Origin: DATEPR01 sp036273855
GTDB taxonomy: Bacteria; Actinomycetota; Actinomycetes; Mycobacteriales; Pseudonocardiaceae
Assembly: GCA_036273855.1 (NCBI GenBank)
Contig: DASUGU010000081.1
Location: 1-64,000 of the forward strand
Length of the DNA stretch: 64,000 bases
Direction of reading: 5' to 3'
Shown: positions 1 through 7,754 of the stretch, piece by piece
How positions within the stretch are numbered: position 1 is the stretch's first letter
How the letters are laid out: every line of letters starts with the position of its first letter
The notes under the pieces: model-generated
Told to the model about the DNA's origin: nothing
Seen by the model: the letters and a program-made list of their open reading frames with translations, nothing else
The model's database searches: none
Translations under genes and position numbers: made by a program

Positions 1-105
1 GCCTGGGTGCGGGTGATGTGGCGTTGCTGGCAGAACGACACGCCCTACGACCCCGCACTGCACGGCGGCGCCTGTCAGCGCGGCGAAACCCAGGTCGCGG
101 CCTGA
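1..105 (+). mobile_element. C-terminal fragment of a possible IS110-like transposase
   Basis: An open frame enters from the window edge and stops with TGA at 103-105, giving about 34 residues that include WRCWQNDTPYDPALH. The W-R-C-W ... T-P-Y-D-P pattern resembles the C-terminal tails of IS110/IS116-type transposases as I remember them; the catalytic part lies outside the window. No terminal repeats are visible on the right side, and IS110 elements usually lack clear ones. The next gene, PadR, starts on the other strand. The family assignment is tentative. Confidence 0.35.
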
Positions 106-134
106 TTTCGGACCATAGGTTGACACAAGGGGTG

Positions 135-659
135 TCATGCCCGCACCTCGCCGGCCAACTGGTCCAGGCGCGCGGCGGTCAGTTCCAGCCAGCGCAGGTC
201 GGCTTCCAGGTGGAACAGGGCGTGGTCGCAGATCAGCGCGTCGGCCAGGTCGCCGTCGGCCTTGCGGCGGGTCAGTTCCCGCATCGCGCGCAGGTGGGCG
301 CTGCGCTGGACGTCCAGCACGTCGGCCGCGCTGCGGCCGGACAGCAGCGCCAGCACGACCTTCGTGAACAGCGTGTTGTGCAGGTACGGTTGCGGCGGTT
401 CGGCCGTGCCCAGCCACCGGTCGACGTCGGTCACGCCCGCCTCGGTGACGGCGTACCGCTTGCGGTCCGGGCCGTCGCCCGACTCGACACCCGCCACCTC
501 CACCAAACCGTTGCGCAGCAACCGGGACAGCGTCGAGTAGACCTGCCCGTACGGCAGCGGCTTGTCCTGGCCGAACCGTTCGTCGTAGGCCCGTTTCAGG
601 TCATAGCCGTGCCGGGGCCCGTCCTCCAGCAGCCCGAGCAGCGCGTGTCCGACCGACAT
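135..659 (-). CDS. PadR family transcriptional regulator
   Basis: A 174-residue protein beginning MSVGHALLGLLEDGPRHGYDLKR, with the typical PadR N-terminal winged helix (GHALLGLL, HGYDLK, YSTLSRLLRNGLVE, the RKRYAVTEAG wing) and a C-terminal helical dimerisation domain (about residues 90-174). PadR proteins normally repress a neighbouring transporter or enzyme gene when no ligand is bound. The start at 659 was chosen over an upstream ATG at 674 because the family begins near this Met. Divergently placed palindromes at 667-731 lie between it and the broken GT87 gene, so autoregulation and control of that gene are likely. Reading is firm for the family; the ligand is unknown. Confidence 0.9.
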   Translation of the reverse strand: MSVGHALLGLLEDGPRHGYDLKRAYDERFGQDKPLPYGQVYSTLSRLLRNGLVEVAGVESGDGPDRKRYAVTEAGVTDVDRWLGTAEPPQPYLHNTLFTKVVLALLSGRSAADVLDVQRSAHLRAMRELTRRKADGDLADALICDHALFHLEADLRWLELTAARLDQLAGEVRA

Positions 660-666
660 GGCGGAA

Positions 667-731
667 CTATACACCCGGCGTATACCTCGTGCGTATAGTC
701 CTCCACCACTCGCTATACACCGAGTGTATAG
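667..731. promoter_or_regulatory. PadR operator region with three TATAC/GTATA repeats
   Basis: CTATACACCGAGTGTATAG at 713-731 is a near-perfect palindrome (8-base arms, 3-base centre). Two degenerate copies precede it: CTATACACCCGGCGTATAC from 667 and a GTATAC...GCGTATAG pair ending at 698. The array lies in the divergent promoter between padR (start 659) and the GT87 gene (start 756), which makes PadR the likely binder. Assignment is by position and symmetry only. Confidence 0.65.
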
Positions 732-755
732 CTGCCTGACGTGGGAGGACGTGCG

Positions 756-2102
756 ATGGCTGCTTCGACCGATGTCCGGCCGGTGGACCGTGTCCCTCGG
801 CTGCTGGTGTTGGCCTGCGCCGCGATCGTGGTCACCATCGCGGTCCGCCTGTACCTGGACAGCCCGCCGGCCTTCATGGATCTGGACGTCTACCGGAAGG
901 GAGTGGCCGCGTGGTGGCGGGGATAGGACATGTACGGCCGGTTACCCGTGACCATCGCCCACCTCCGGCTGCCCTTCATCTACCCGCCGTTCGCCGTGCT
1001 GTTCCTGGGACCGCTGGCCGCCGTGCCGTGGGCGGTGTCCGCCGTGGCCATGCTGGCGATCTCGTTGGTGAGCCTGGGAGTGGTGATCCACCTGTGCCTG
1101 CGCAGCACGTGGCCGGAACGGGCGGTCGGCGGGACGGTCGTGCTGCTGCCGTTGGCCCTGCTGCTGGAACCGGTGTGGGACACGCTGTGGTTCGGGCAGG
1201 TCAACCTGTTGCTGATGGCGCTGGTCGCGCTCGACTGCCTGTCGCCCCGGAGGCGCTGGCGCCGCGGCATGCTGGTGGGCATCGCGGCGGCGGTGAAGCT
1301 CACGCCTGGCGTCTTCCTGCTGTATTTCTTGCTGCGTAAGGACTATCGGGCCGCTGGTACGACCGCGGTGACCGGGTTGGCCGCCACTGCGGTCGGGTTC
1401 GCCGTGTCGTGGCACGGCTCGGTCCAGTTCTGGTTCGGGTCCAGCAGGGGCGCCAGGGCGATCAGCGGGTCGGCGTACTTCTCGAACCAGACCGTGGACG
1501 GATTCTTCGCGCGGCTGGGCTTCCCGCACCCCGTGCAGAATACGTTGTGGTTGACGGTGGCGTGCGGTGTCCTCGTGATCGCCGTGGCCGCCGTTCGCCG
1601 GGCCCACCTGGCGGGTGAGCACGTGACGGCGATGGCGGCCACCGGCTGTTTCGGGTTGATCGCGTCGCCGACGTCGTGGGGCCACCACTGGGTGTACGTG
1701 GTGCCCGGCGTGATCGCCATGGGCGCGCACGCCGTGCGCTACCGGGACATCCGGTGGGGTGCGGCCTGTGCCGTCACCGTGGCGGTCTTCGTCGTGGGGC
1801 CCTACCGGTTCCTGCCCGGCGGCTACCCGCGGTGGAACTGGTGGCAACAGGTGCTGGGGAACGGTTACGTGCTGCTCGGGGTGGTGTTGTTGGCCATGCT
1901 GACCACGAGTTTCCCTGTCGTGTGCCGCCGGACGAAGTCGGCGCAGGCCTGCGGGCCCCGGTCGAGGCTGTACCGGCCGCTGATCGTCGCTCGAAGTTCA
2001 CCGCGCTCCGCCGATTCGCCGACCTCACGCATCCCACCGAGCCGACCGTCCATGTCGAGCACGAACCGCAGCGCGACGTCATCCCGGCCGATGGATTCCT
2101 GA
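756..2102 (+). pseudogene. GT87 (DUF2029) polyprenol-phosphate mannosyltransferase, broken
   Basis: A multi-spanning GT-C type membrane glycosyltransferase. ATG 756 follows GGGAGGA and opens TM1, then FMDLDVYRKGVAAWWRG; an in-frame TAG at 924-926 interrupts it, and the same frame resumes DMYGRLPVTIAHLRLPFIYPPFAV, the conserved loop following DxDVYR in this family. The stop therefore looks like a nonsense mutation in one gene, not a boundary. The acidic loop lost upstream holds the catalytic Asp in the GT-C member PimE, so a product restarted at ATG 930 would probably be inactive. The 3' end also lacks a stop after the last TM and runs about 240 bases into the convergent oxidoreductase gene, ending in non-family sequence. 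Both signs suggest decay, or a sequencing error at the TAG. Confidence 0.7.
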
Positions 2103-2854
2103 GTCGGTACGGGAAAGGTGATCGCGAGCAGGCGTCCGCCCGGCCGGATCGCCGCGGCGAGCGTGGTCAGCCGGTCGCTGGGCAGGATCAGGTTGAGGAC
2201 GATGTCCACACCGGTCGGGTAGTCGGTGTATCCGATGATCTCGTCGGCGCCCAGCTCGCGCAGGATGCCCGCGTCCGCCGGGGTGCCGGTGGCGATCACC
2301 CGCGCCTTCGCGGCGGCGAGCAACGGAATCACCGCCGTGCCCACACCACCGGTCGCTCCGACGACCAGCACGGTGTCGCCGGGCGACACCTCGGCGGTCG
2401 CCAGCAGTGCCCGTGCGGTCAAGCCGGTGGTGGCCAGGGCCGCCGCGTCCTCGACCGACAGACCGGGTGGGCGATGCGCCAGGAACGGAGTGTCGGCCTC
2501 GAACACGGCGTACTCGGCGAGCGAACCCGTGCTCAGCGACGGCCGGGTCGCACCGGCGATCCGGCGCAGCGCTCGGGGCACCGCCTGGCCGAAGATCTCG
2601 TCGCCGACCTGGTAGGCCCGCACGCCGGGGCCGACCGCGCTGACGGTGCCGGCGAAGTCGTTGCCGGGTATGTGCGGGAACGGCAGCGACACCACATCAC
2701 GGAAGTCGCCGCCGGGCAGCCGGACGTCAGCGGGATTGATCGATGCCGCGGCGATCCGGACCTGGATCTGCCCCGGTCCCGGTCGCGGCACCGGCACGTC
2801 CGCCACCGTGTACCGCTCGGGTGGGCCGTATTCGGTGACCACAACTGCCTTCAC
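1865..2854 (-). CDS. NAD(P)-dependent zinc-less quinone oxidoreductase (MDR family)
   Basis: A 329-residue medium-chain dehydrogenase/reductase. GroES-like N-terminal domain with N-P-A-D-V-R and PGNDFAGTV, then the nucleotide-binding fold with VGATGGVGTAVIPLLAAAKA. Zinc ligands are absent, as in quinone oxidoreductases (QOR). GTG start at 2854 follows GGAGGAAC. The family usually ends at GKLV; here it is followed by about ten extra residues that overlap the broken GT87 gene, consistent with a deletion that removed both original stops. It is divergent from a TetR gene with two operators between them, the usual layout of a drug- or quinone-inducible reductase and its repressor. Confidence 0.88.
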   Translation of the reverse strand: MKAVVVTEYGPPERYTVADVPVPRPGPGQIQVRIAAASINPADVRLPGGDFRDVVSLPFPHIPGNDFAGTVSAVGPGVRAYQVGDEIFGQAVPRALRRIAGATRPSLSTGSLAEYAVFEADTPFLAHRPPGLSVEDAAALATTGLTARALLATAEVSPGDTVLVVGATGGVGTAVIPLLAAAKARVIATGTPADAGILRELGADEIIGYTDYPTGVDIVLNLILPSDRLTTLAAAIRPGGRLLAITFPVPTQESIGRDDVALRFVLDMDGRLGGMREVGESAERGELRATISGRYSLDRGPQACADFVRRHTTGKLVVSMANNTTPSST

Positions 2855-2870
2855 CGTTCCTCCAAGAAAC

Positions 2871-2925
2871 GGACCGCTCGGTCATGTTATGCCGCCGACG
2901 GTAGCGGTAACCGGACCGCGCGGTC
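2871..2925. promoter_or_regulatory. Paired TetR operators
   Basis: GGACCGCTCGGTC (2871-2883) and GGACCGCGCGGTC (2913-2925; GACCGCGCGGTC is a perfect 12-base palindrome) lie about four helical turns apart in the divergent promoter of the oxidoreductase (2854) and the TetR gene (2945). The first copy sits just upstream of the oxidoreductase ribosome-binding site, well placed for repression by the TetR protein. Confidence 0.75.
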
Positions 2926-2944
2926 AACTTGCTAGGCTGCTGGC

Positions 2945-3547
2945 GTGTCCTCACCCCGTCCGCTGCGCGCCGATGCCGCCCGCAACCGGGAGTCGCTGCT
3001 GGTGGCGGCAGCGGACGAGTTCGCCGAGCGAGGACCGGACGCCTCGGTCGCCGACATCGCCCGCCGGGCAGGCGTCGGCAAAGGCACGGTGTTCCGCCAC
3101 TTCGCCACCAAGGACGACCTGATCGCCGCGATCCTGCTGGACCGGATGAACGCGCTCAACGCTTTCGGCGAACGCCTGGTCGACGCCCCCGATCCGGCCG
3201 CCGGACTGTGGGAGTTCCTCGTCGCGGCCGGGGAACAGCGACAGCAACGCGACCTGTCGTTCCTGCAGGACGCCGGTGAGCCCAACGCCGAGGTGACCGC
3301 GGCCCGCACCCGGATGTTCCGGACCATCGACACACTGGTCGACCGGGCCCGGCAGCACGGCGTCGTACGGGCCGACATCACCGGTACCGACATCGTGCTG
3401 CTGATGTGTGCGCCGAACTACGTCACCAGCTACCTGCCGGGCGCCTCACCGGACCTGTGGCGCCGGTACCTCGGCATCATCTTCGACGGCCTGCGACCCG
3501 ACGGCGCCCACCCGCTGCCCCAACCACCGCCTAGCAGCGGGACGTGA
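2945..3547 (+). CDS. TetR/AcrR family transcriptional regulator
   Basis: A 200-residue TetR repressor. The N-terminal helix-turn-helix is typical: AADEFAERGPDASVADIARRAGVGKGTVFRHFATKDDLI (about residues 20-60). The C-terminal ligand domain carries the SBD-like stretch LWEFLVAAGEQRQQRDLSF. GTG start at 2945. Two operators upstream face the divergent quinone oxidoreductase, so local autoregulation is likely. The 3' end overlaps the convergent methyltransferase by 17 bases. Confidence 0.92.
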   Translation: MSSPRPLRADAARNRESLLVAAADEFAERGPDASVADIARRAGVGKGTVFRHFATKDDLIAAILLDRMNALNAFGERLVDAPDPAAGLWEFLVAAGEQRQQRDLSFLQDAGEPNAEVTAARTRMFRTIDTLVDRARQHGVVRADITGTDIVLLMCAPNYVTSYLPGASPDLWRRYLGIIFDGLRPDGAHPLPQPPPSSGT

Positions 3548-4271
3548 CGAGCCAGGCGCGCGAGTCGAACCACACGCCATCGGTGGTCTGATGCGCGGCC
3601 ATGACCTCGCGCAGCCGATCCAGGGCCCGCTCGGTCTCGCCGGCATCGAGCCCGGCGAGCGCATCGGCCATGCGCAACGCGAGTACGGCGTCGACGGCGG
3701 CGTCCGGATCGGCGCCGTACCAGACAGGCTCGCTCACGTCGGTGACGCTGACATCGGTGAATCCCGCCGCCGCCAGCAGGCGATCCACAGTGGCCGGATC
3801 GGCCAGGGAGAACGCGCCGCCGACCGGTGGGTCACCACCGGTCAGCGCCTGCCGTATCGCGGTCGACCACTCCTGCCGGCCACCGTCCTGCCACACCAAC
3901 TGGACCAGCCGCGCCCCCGGCCGCAACGCGCGCCCGATGTTGGTGAACGCCGCGACCGGATCGGTGAAGAACATCGTGCCGAACCGGCTGATCGCCAGGG
4001 TGAAATGGCGCGGTGGAAAGGGATGGACCTGCGCGTCCGCCTGCTCGAACCGCACGTTGTCGAGTTCCTCGGCCGCCGCGCGGGCACGCTCCACCATCTC
4101 CGGCGACACGTCGACCCCGAGTGCGCTACCCCGAACCGCCAGCCGGCCGGCGTCCCGAGTGGTCAGGCCCGTGCCGCAGCCGATGTCGAGAACGTGGTCG
4201 TCGGCTCGCACGTCGATGGCCTCGCACAGCCACCGGTGGTACCGACGCAGTTCGGCGTCGTAGTCGAACAT
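3531..4271 (-). CDS. Class I SAM-dependent methyltransferase
   Basis: A 246-residue methyltransferase with the Rossmann motif I VLDIGCGTGLTTRDAGRLA (about residues 34-52), motif II LGVDVSPEMVERA, and motif IV-like FTLAISRFGTMFF. The N-terminal MFDYDAELRRYHRWLCEA resembles UbiE/COQ5-like enzymes whose substrate cannot be predicted. ATG 4271 was chosen because the frame upstream has no methyltransferase features and belongs to the preceding gene. It starts 7 bases after the F420 oxidoreductase stop and is the last gene of the operon begun at 5852. Confidence 0.88.
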   Translation of the reverse strand: MFDYDAELRRYHRWLCEAIDVRADDHVLDIGCGTGLTTRDAGRLAVRGSALGVDVSPEMVERARAAAEELDNVRFEQADAQVHPFPPRHFTLAISRFGTMFFTDPVAAFTNIGRALRPGARLVQLVWQDGGRQEWSTAIRQALTGGDPPVGGAFSLADPATVDRLLAAAGFTDVSVTDVSEPVWYGADPDAAVDAVLALRMADALAGLDAGETERALDRLREVMAAHQTTDGVWFDSRAWLVTSRC

Positions 4272-4278
4272 CGAGCCA

Positions 4279-5124
4279 TCATGACAGCTGACCGGCCACG
4301 GCTGCCACGGCAGCCTCGGTCCACGGCTGCGGGCTGAGCACGACCACGTGGTCGATCCCCCACTCACCGAAGACGGCACACCGCGCCGCGAACTCCGCAG
4401 CCGACTCGCCCGGCACCAGCATCGTGCTGACCGTCTTGTCGATCTCGTCGTACGGTCGGCCGATCTCGGCGCAGTGCCCGGCCAGCACGGCCAGCTTGTG
4501 CCGGATCGTCGCGCCGCCGTCCGGGATGTCGAACACGTTGCACGCGTCCGCGTACCGGGCGACCAGACGCAGCGTCTTGCGTTCACCGGTCCCGCCGATC
4601 AGGATCGGCGGCCGCCTGCTCGGCCGGGGACTGCACACCGGATCGGTGAGGTGGTAGTGCTTTCCCTCGAACGGACCGTCCGCACCGGACCACATGTGCA
4701 GCGCGATCCGTACGGTCTCGTCCATCCGCTCGAACCGTTCCGCCGTCGCGGGGAAGGGCAGGTCCATCGCCAGCGCCTCACCCTCGTGGTGGCCCGCGCC
4801 GACGCCGAACCAGGCCCGCCCGCCGGACAGCGCGTCCACCGTCGTGACCGCCTTGATCGTGAGAGCAGGCGGGCGGAAGGTGACGCCGGTGACCATCGTG
4901 CCGAGCCGGACCCGCTCGGTGCGGGCGGCGAGGAAACCCAGCGTCGTGTAGGCCTCCAGCATCGGATCACTCGACGCGTGGCGCGGATCGGCCTGGATCA
5001 GGTGATCCGCGACCCACAGGGTGTCCACACCGGACTGGTCGGCTGCCGTCGCGATCCGTCCCAGGTGGCCGGGCAGCTCGGGCCACGAATAGTCGGTGAC
5101 GGTGATGCTCACTCGCATGATCAT
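4279..5124 (-). CDS. LLM-class F420-dependent oxidoreductase
   Basis: A 281-residue TIM-barrel enzyme of the luciferase-like family. It begins MIMRVSITVTDYSWPELPGHLGRIATAADQ and shows the F420-type signatures VDTLWVADHLIQ, LGTMVTGVTFRPPALTIKAVTTVDALSGGRAWFGVGAG and RPPILIGGTGERKTLRLVARYAD. ATG 5124 overlaps the upstream stop (ATGA), indicating translational coupling to the NTF2-VOC gene. Members reduce or oxidise diverse substrates with cofactor F420; the substrate is unknown here. Confidence 0.9.
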   Translation of the reverse strand: MIMRVSITVTDYSWPELPGHLGRIATAADQSGVDTLWVADHLIQADPRHASSDPMLEAYTTLGFLAARTERVRLGTMVTGVTFRPPALTIKAVTTVDALSGGRAWFGVGAGHHEGEALAMDLPFPATAERFERMDETVRIALHMWSGADGPFEGKHYHLTDPVCSPRPSRRPPILIGGTGERKTLRLVARYADACNVFDIPDGGATIRHKLAVLAGHCAEIGRPYDEIDKTVSTMLVPGESAAEFAARCAVFGEWGIDHVVVLSPQPWTEAAVAAVAGQLS

Positions 5125-5852
5125 GCCCTCGTCAGTAGTTCCATGTTGTGGCCGTCGGGATCGGCGAAGTAGACGCCCCGCCCGCCGTTCATCGTGTTGG
5201 TCTCGCCGGGCCGCTGGCGGTCGGGATCGGCCCAGTACTCGGTGCCGGACTCGCGGACGCGCGCGAACGCGGCGTCGAACTCGCGCTCCTCGATCAGGAA
5301 CGCGTAGTGCTGGAGGGTCACGGTGTCGACGTCCATGTAGTCGAGCGTGACGCCGTTGGACATGTGGACGGGCACGAACGGACCGACCGGCTCCCCCACC
5401 GGCACGCCCAGGATGCCGGCGATGAACGCGGCGGACGCGGCCTTGTCGCTGGCCCGCACGATGGTGTGGTTCAGCTCCGTCTTGCGCACCGGCGGTGCGA
5501 TCGGGCTGAGGTGGATGCCGGCCAGCCGCCAGTCGCCCTGCCGCCGCACCACGATGTGGGTGGCGCGGAAGCTGCCGTTGACCGGCGTGCCCCGGAACTC
5601 GGCCTGCTGGGTGTGCCGGCCGACGACGACCGCGGTGTCGCCGTAGTCGCGGACGGTGGTGTCCTCCCAGGCCAGCGATCGGGTGACCAGACCGCCGCTG
5701 CGGTAGCGCTCCAGCCATTCCGGCTTGCGCAGCACGAACCCGAGCGGTCCGACCAGGGTGAAGTCGTCGGTGGTGAGCGCGGCCAGCGTGTCGGTGTCAC
5801 CGCGCTGCTCGGCGGCGGCCCACTGCTGTCCGAGCTGAAGGATCTCGTTCAT
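5121..5852 (-). CDS. NTF2-like (SnoaL/DUF4440) and VOC domain fusion protein
   Basis: A 243-residue two-domain protein. Residues 1-120 form an NTF2-like cone fold (LGQQWAAAEQRGDTDTLAALTTDDFTLVGP, then DWRLAGIHLSP at the end of the domain). Residues about 125-243 form a VOC/glyoxalase-like domain (ELNHTIVRASDKAASAAFIAGILGVP, GVYFADPDGHNMELLTR with the metal-site Glu). Fusions of these two small ligand-binding folds occur in actinobacteria and may bind or isomerise a hydrophobic compound. It is the first gene of a three-gene operon with an F420 oxidoreductase and a methyltransferase, divergent from a MarR gene. Confidence 0.85.
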   Translation of the reverse strand: MNEILQLGQQWAAAEQRGDTDTLAALTTDDFTLVGPLGFVLRKPEWLERYRSGGLVTRSLAWEDTTVRDYGDTAVVVGRHTQQAEFRGTPVNGSFRATHIVVRRQGDWRLAGIHLSPIAPPVRKTELNHTIVRASDKAASAAFIAGILGVPVGEPVGPFVPVHMSNGVTLDYMDVDTVTLQHYAFLIEEREFDAAFARVRESGTEYWADPDRQRPGETNTMNGGRGVYFADPDGHNMELLTRA

Positions 5853-5884
5853 GGTGCCCTCCTCGTCGATCTGACGGCACCAAC

Positions 5885-5913
5885 GTTAGACATCTAACTG
5901 TTTGATGTCAAAC
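5885..5913. promoter_or_regulatory. Tandem MarR operators
   Basis: Two 14-base palindromes sit side by side: GTTAGACATCTAAC (5885-5898) and GTTTGATGTCAAAC (5900-5913), and a third TTAGATGTAGT half-site follows. They lie between the NTF2-VOC operon (start 5852) and the divergent MarR gene (5938), so the MarR protein very likely binds here and controls both directions. Confidence 0.75.
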
Positions 5914-5937
5914 GCTTAGATGTAGTACTCTGACGCC

Positions 5938-6369
5938 GTGCCGAAACCCACCCGACCGCCGATCGGCCTCGTCCTGGCCAACACGGCCAAGACGGTCAGT
6001 CGCGCCTTCGAGGCGACCATGGCCGCAGCAGGCGGCTCCGGCCCGACCTGGCTGATCCTGATCTCGCTGAAGAACCTGCCGGACGCCAACCAGCGGCAGA
6101 TCGCGGCAGCCGTCGGCATCCAGGGCGCGACGCTGACCCATCACCTGAACGCGATGGAGGCCGACGGGCTCATCATTCGCCGGCGCGAACCGACCAACCG
6201 GCGCGTCCACCAGGTCCGGCTCACCGACCAGGGCGAGCAGCTGTTCCACCAGCTCGCCGACGCGGCGCGCGCGCACGACAAGCGGCTGCGCTCCGGCTTC
6301 AGCCAGGACGAGTTGACGACGTTGGACGAGTTGCTCGCCAGGATGCGCGCCAACGTCACCGACGAGTGA
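5938..6369 (+). CDS. MarR family transcriptional regulator
   Basis: A 143-residue MarR protein with a winged helix spanning about residues 50-105 (NQRQIAAAVGIQGATLTHHLNAMEADGLIIRRREPTNRRVHQVRLTDQGEQL), including the conserved wing D/N-R-R. GTG start at 5938. It is divergent from the NTF2-VOC/F420 oxidoreductase/methyltransferase operon with two palindromes between them, and is the obvious candidate to repress that operon. Confidence 0.92.
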   Translation: MPKPTRPPIGLVLANTAKTVSRAFEATMAAAGGSGPTWLILISLKNLPDANQRQIAAAVGIQGATLTHHLNAMEADGLIIRRREPTNRRVHQVRLTDQGEQLFHQLADAARAHDKRLRSGFSQDELTTLDELLARMRANVTDE

Positions 6370-6372
6370 CCG

Positions 6373-6729
6373 CTACGGCGCGTGTGCGGCGGCAGGACGA
6401 GTCGCGGCCAGGCGGCCCGGTCGTGCCAGCCGTCGAGCTCGAACGCCCAGGCGGTGAGCAGGGCGTGAGCTGCGCGCATCGTCGGCATGACGGTCCGGAA
6501 GTGGCGGTCGGCGCCGCCGTCGCGGTATTCGACGATGTAGCCGCCGTCGTCGTTGCGGGGAGGTCTGCGCGTAGGTCTGGCCGGTGGTGTCGGCGAGACG
6601 CTCGATGATCAGAAACGTGCCTTCGCCGGCCTCGATGTCCTCGAGCAGCATGAAGATCAGGTTCTCGGACGGGTCGTCCCAGGCCTGGCCCACCTCGGGA
6701 ACGGCTCGCAGGATAGGCGCGGCTCGCAT
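6373..6729 (-). pseudogene. Small hypothetical protein gene with a one-base frameshift
   Basis: From ATG 6729 the frame reads MRAAPILRAVPEVGQAWDDP and continues to LIIERLADTTGQTYAQTS, then becomes arginine-rich shadow sequence. Removing one C from the CCCC run (GGGG at 6557-6560 on the + strand) restores RNDDGGYIVEYRDGGADRHF and then AAHALLTAWAFELDGW. That continuous sequence resembles small actinobacterial proteins, possibly immunity-like (Imm1-type), though I cannot assign it firmly. The restored frame lacks a stop before the convergent MarR gene, so a second lesion is likely. Sequencing error at the homopolymer is the alternative. Confidence 0.5.
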
Positions 6730-6742
6730 GGCGCGGATCCTG

Positions 6743-7672
6743 TCATGCCCGGTCGAACAACGCCTTCGTGCCGAACGGCAGGCGGTCGTGGCGGGCCGCG
6801 TCGGCCAGTGACGCCATGATCGCGTCCCGCAGGGCTCGCACGGCGCGCGTCGGCTCCAGGTCGCGCCGGTAGGCGAGCTGCACGGTGCGGGTCAGGCCGG
6901 GCGCGCTGAACCGGGTGGTGTGGAAGCGATCGCCGACCACCGTGCTGGGCACCACCGCCAGGCCGATCCCGGCCCGGACGAACTCCAGCACGGCGTCCAT
7001 CTCGCCGCCCTCGATCGCGAACGTCGGCTCGAAACCCTCCGCGCGGCACGCCGCAACCGTCGCGTCCCGCAGGTCGTAGCCACGCCGGAACATCACCAGC
7101 GGACGATCCCGCAGCGCACCGATCGGCATCCGGTCGCCGTCCACGGCCGAACCTCGGGCGGAGATCACCACGAGTTCCTCGGCCAGCAACGGCGACGTGG
7201 ACAGCAGCGGATCGTCGTGCAGCCGCGAGTCCACGATGATGGCCAGATCCAGACTGCCGTCGGACAGCTCCGCCTGCAGGTCGCGGGAACCGCTCTCTCG
7301 GATGACCAGCTCGATCCCCGGATACTCCCGCCGGAACGTCGCGAGCATCGTCGGCAGCAGGCCCGTGCACAGGCTCGGCGTCGCGCCCAGCCGCACCCGG
7401 CCCCTGCCCAACTCGTCCAGTTCGCGGATCGCCCGGTAGGCCGTCTCGGTCTCGGCGAGGATGCGCCGCGCGATCGGCAGCAGCGTCTCGCCGGCCTCGG
7501 TCAGCGTGATGTTGCCCCGGATCCGGTGGAACAGGCTCGCGCCGACGTCCCGCTCCAGCGCCCGCACCTGTTGCGACAACGACGGTTGCGCGACCCGCAC
7601 GAGTTCCGCGGCCCGGGTGAAGTGCCGGGTCTGCGCGACGGCCACGAAGTACTCGAGCTGGTGAAGCTGCAC
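6743..7672 (-). CDS. LysR family transcriptional regulator
   Basis: A 309-residue LysR protein. The N-terminal helix-turn-helix is LEYFVAVAQTRHFTRAAELVRVAQPSLSQQVRALERDVGASLF, followed by a two-lobe effector domain (from about residue 90: VRLGATPSLCTGLLPTMLATFRREYPGIEL). GTG 7672 (VQLHQLEYF) is preferred over the upstream ATG 7714 because it matches the family start. It is divergent from sdhCAB, with a CATAG-N7-CTATG LysR-type box in between. Effector unknown. Confidence 0.9.
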   Translation of the reverse strand: MQLHQLEYFVAVAQTRHFTRAAELVRVAQPSLSQQVRALERDVGASLFHRIRGNITLTEAGETLLPIARRILAETETAYRAIRELDELGRGRVRLGATPSLCTGLLPTMLATFRREYPGIELVIRESGSRDLQAELSDGSLDLAIIVDSRLHDDPLLSTSPLLAEELVVISARGSAVDGDRMPIGALRDRPLVMFRRGYDLRDATVAACRAEGFEPTFAIEGGEMDAVLEFVRAGIGLAVVPSTVVGDRFHTTRFSAPGLTRTVQLAYRRDLEPTRAVRALRDAIMASLADAARHDRLPFGTKALFDRA

Positions 7673-7680
7673 GAGCCCAG

Positions 7681-7697
7681 CATAGACGCTGGCTATG
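7681..7697. promoter_or_regulatory. LysR-type (T-N11-A) box
   Basis: CATAGACGCTGGCTATG has 5-base inverted arms around seven bases and fits the T-N11-A pattern of LysR binding sites. It lies 9 bases upstream of the LysR gene start and just upstream of sdhC, so it probably mediates autoregulation and activation of sdhCAB. Confidence 0.6.
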
Positions 7698-7754
7698 GGA
7701 ATGAGAGTGAGCATGTGTTTGACCTCTGCTGGGTCCGTACCTACCGTCGGTTTC

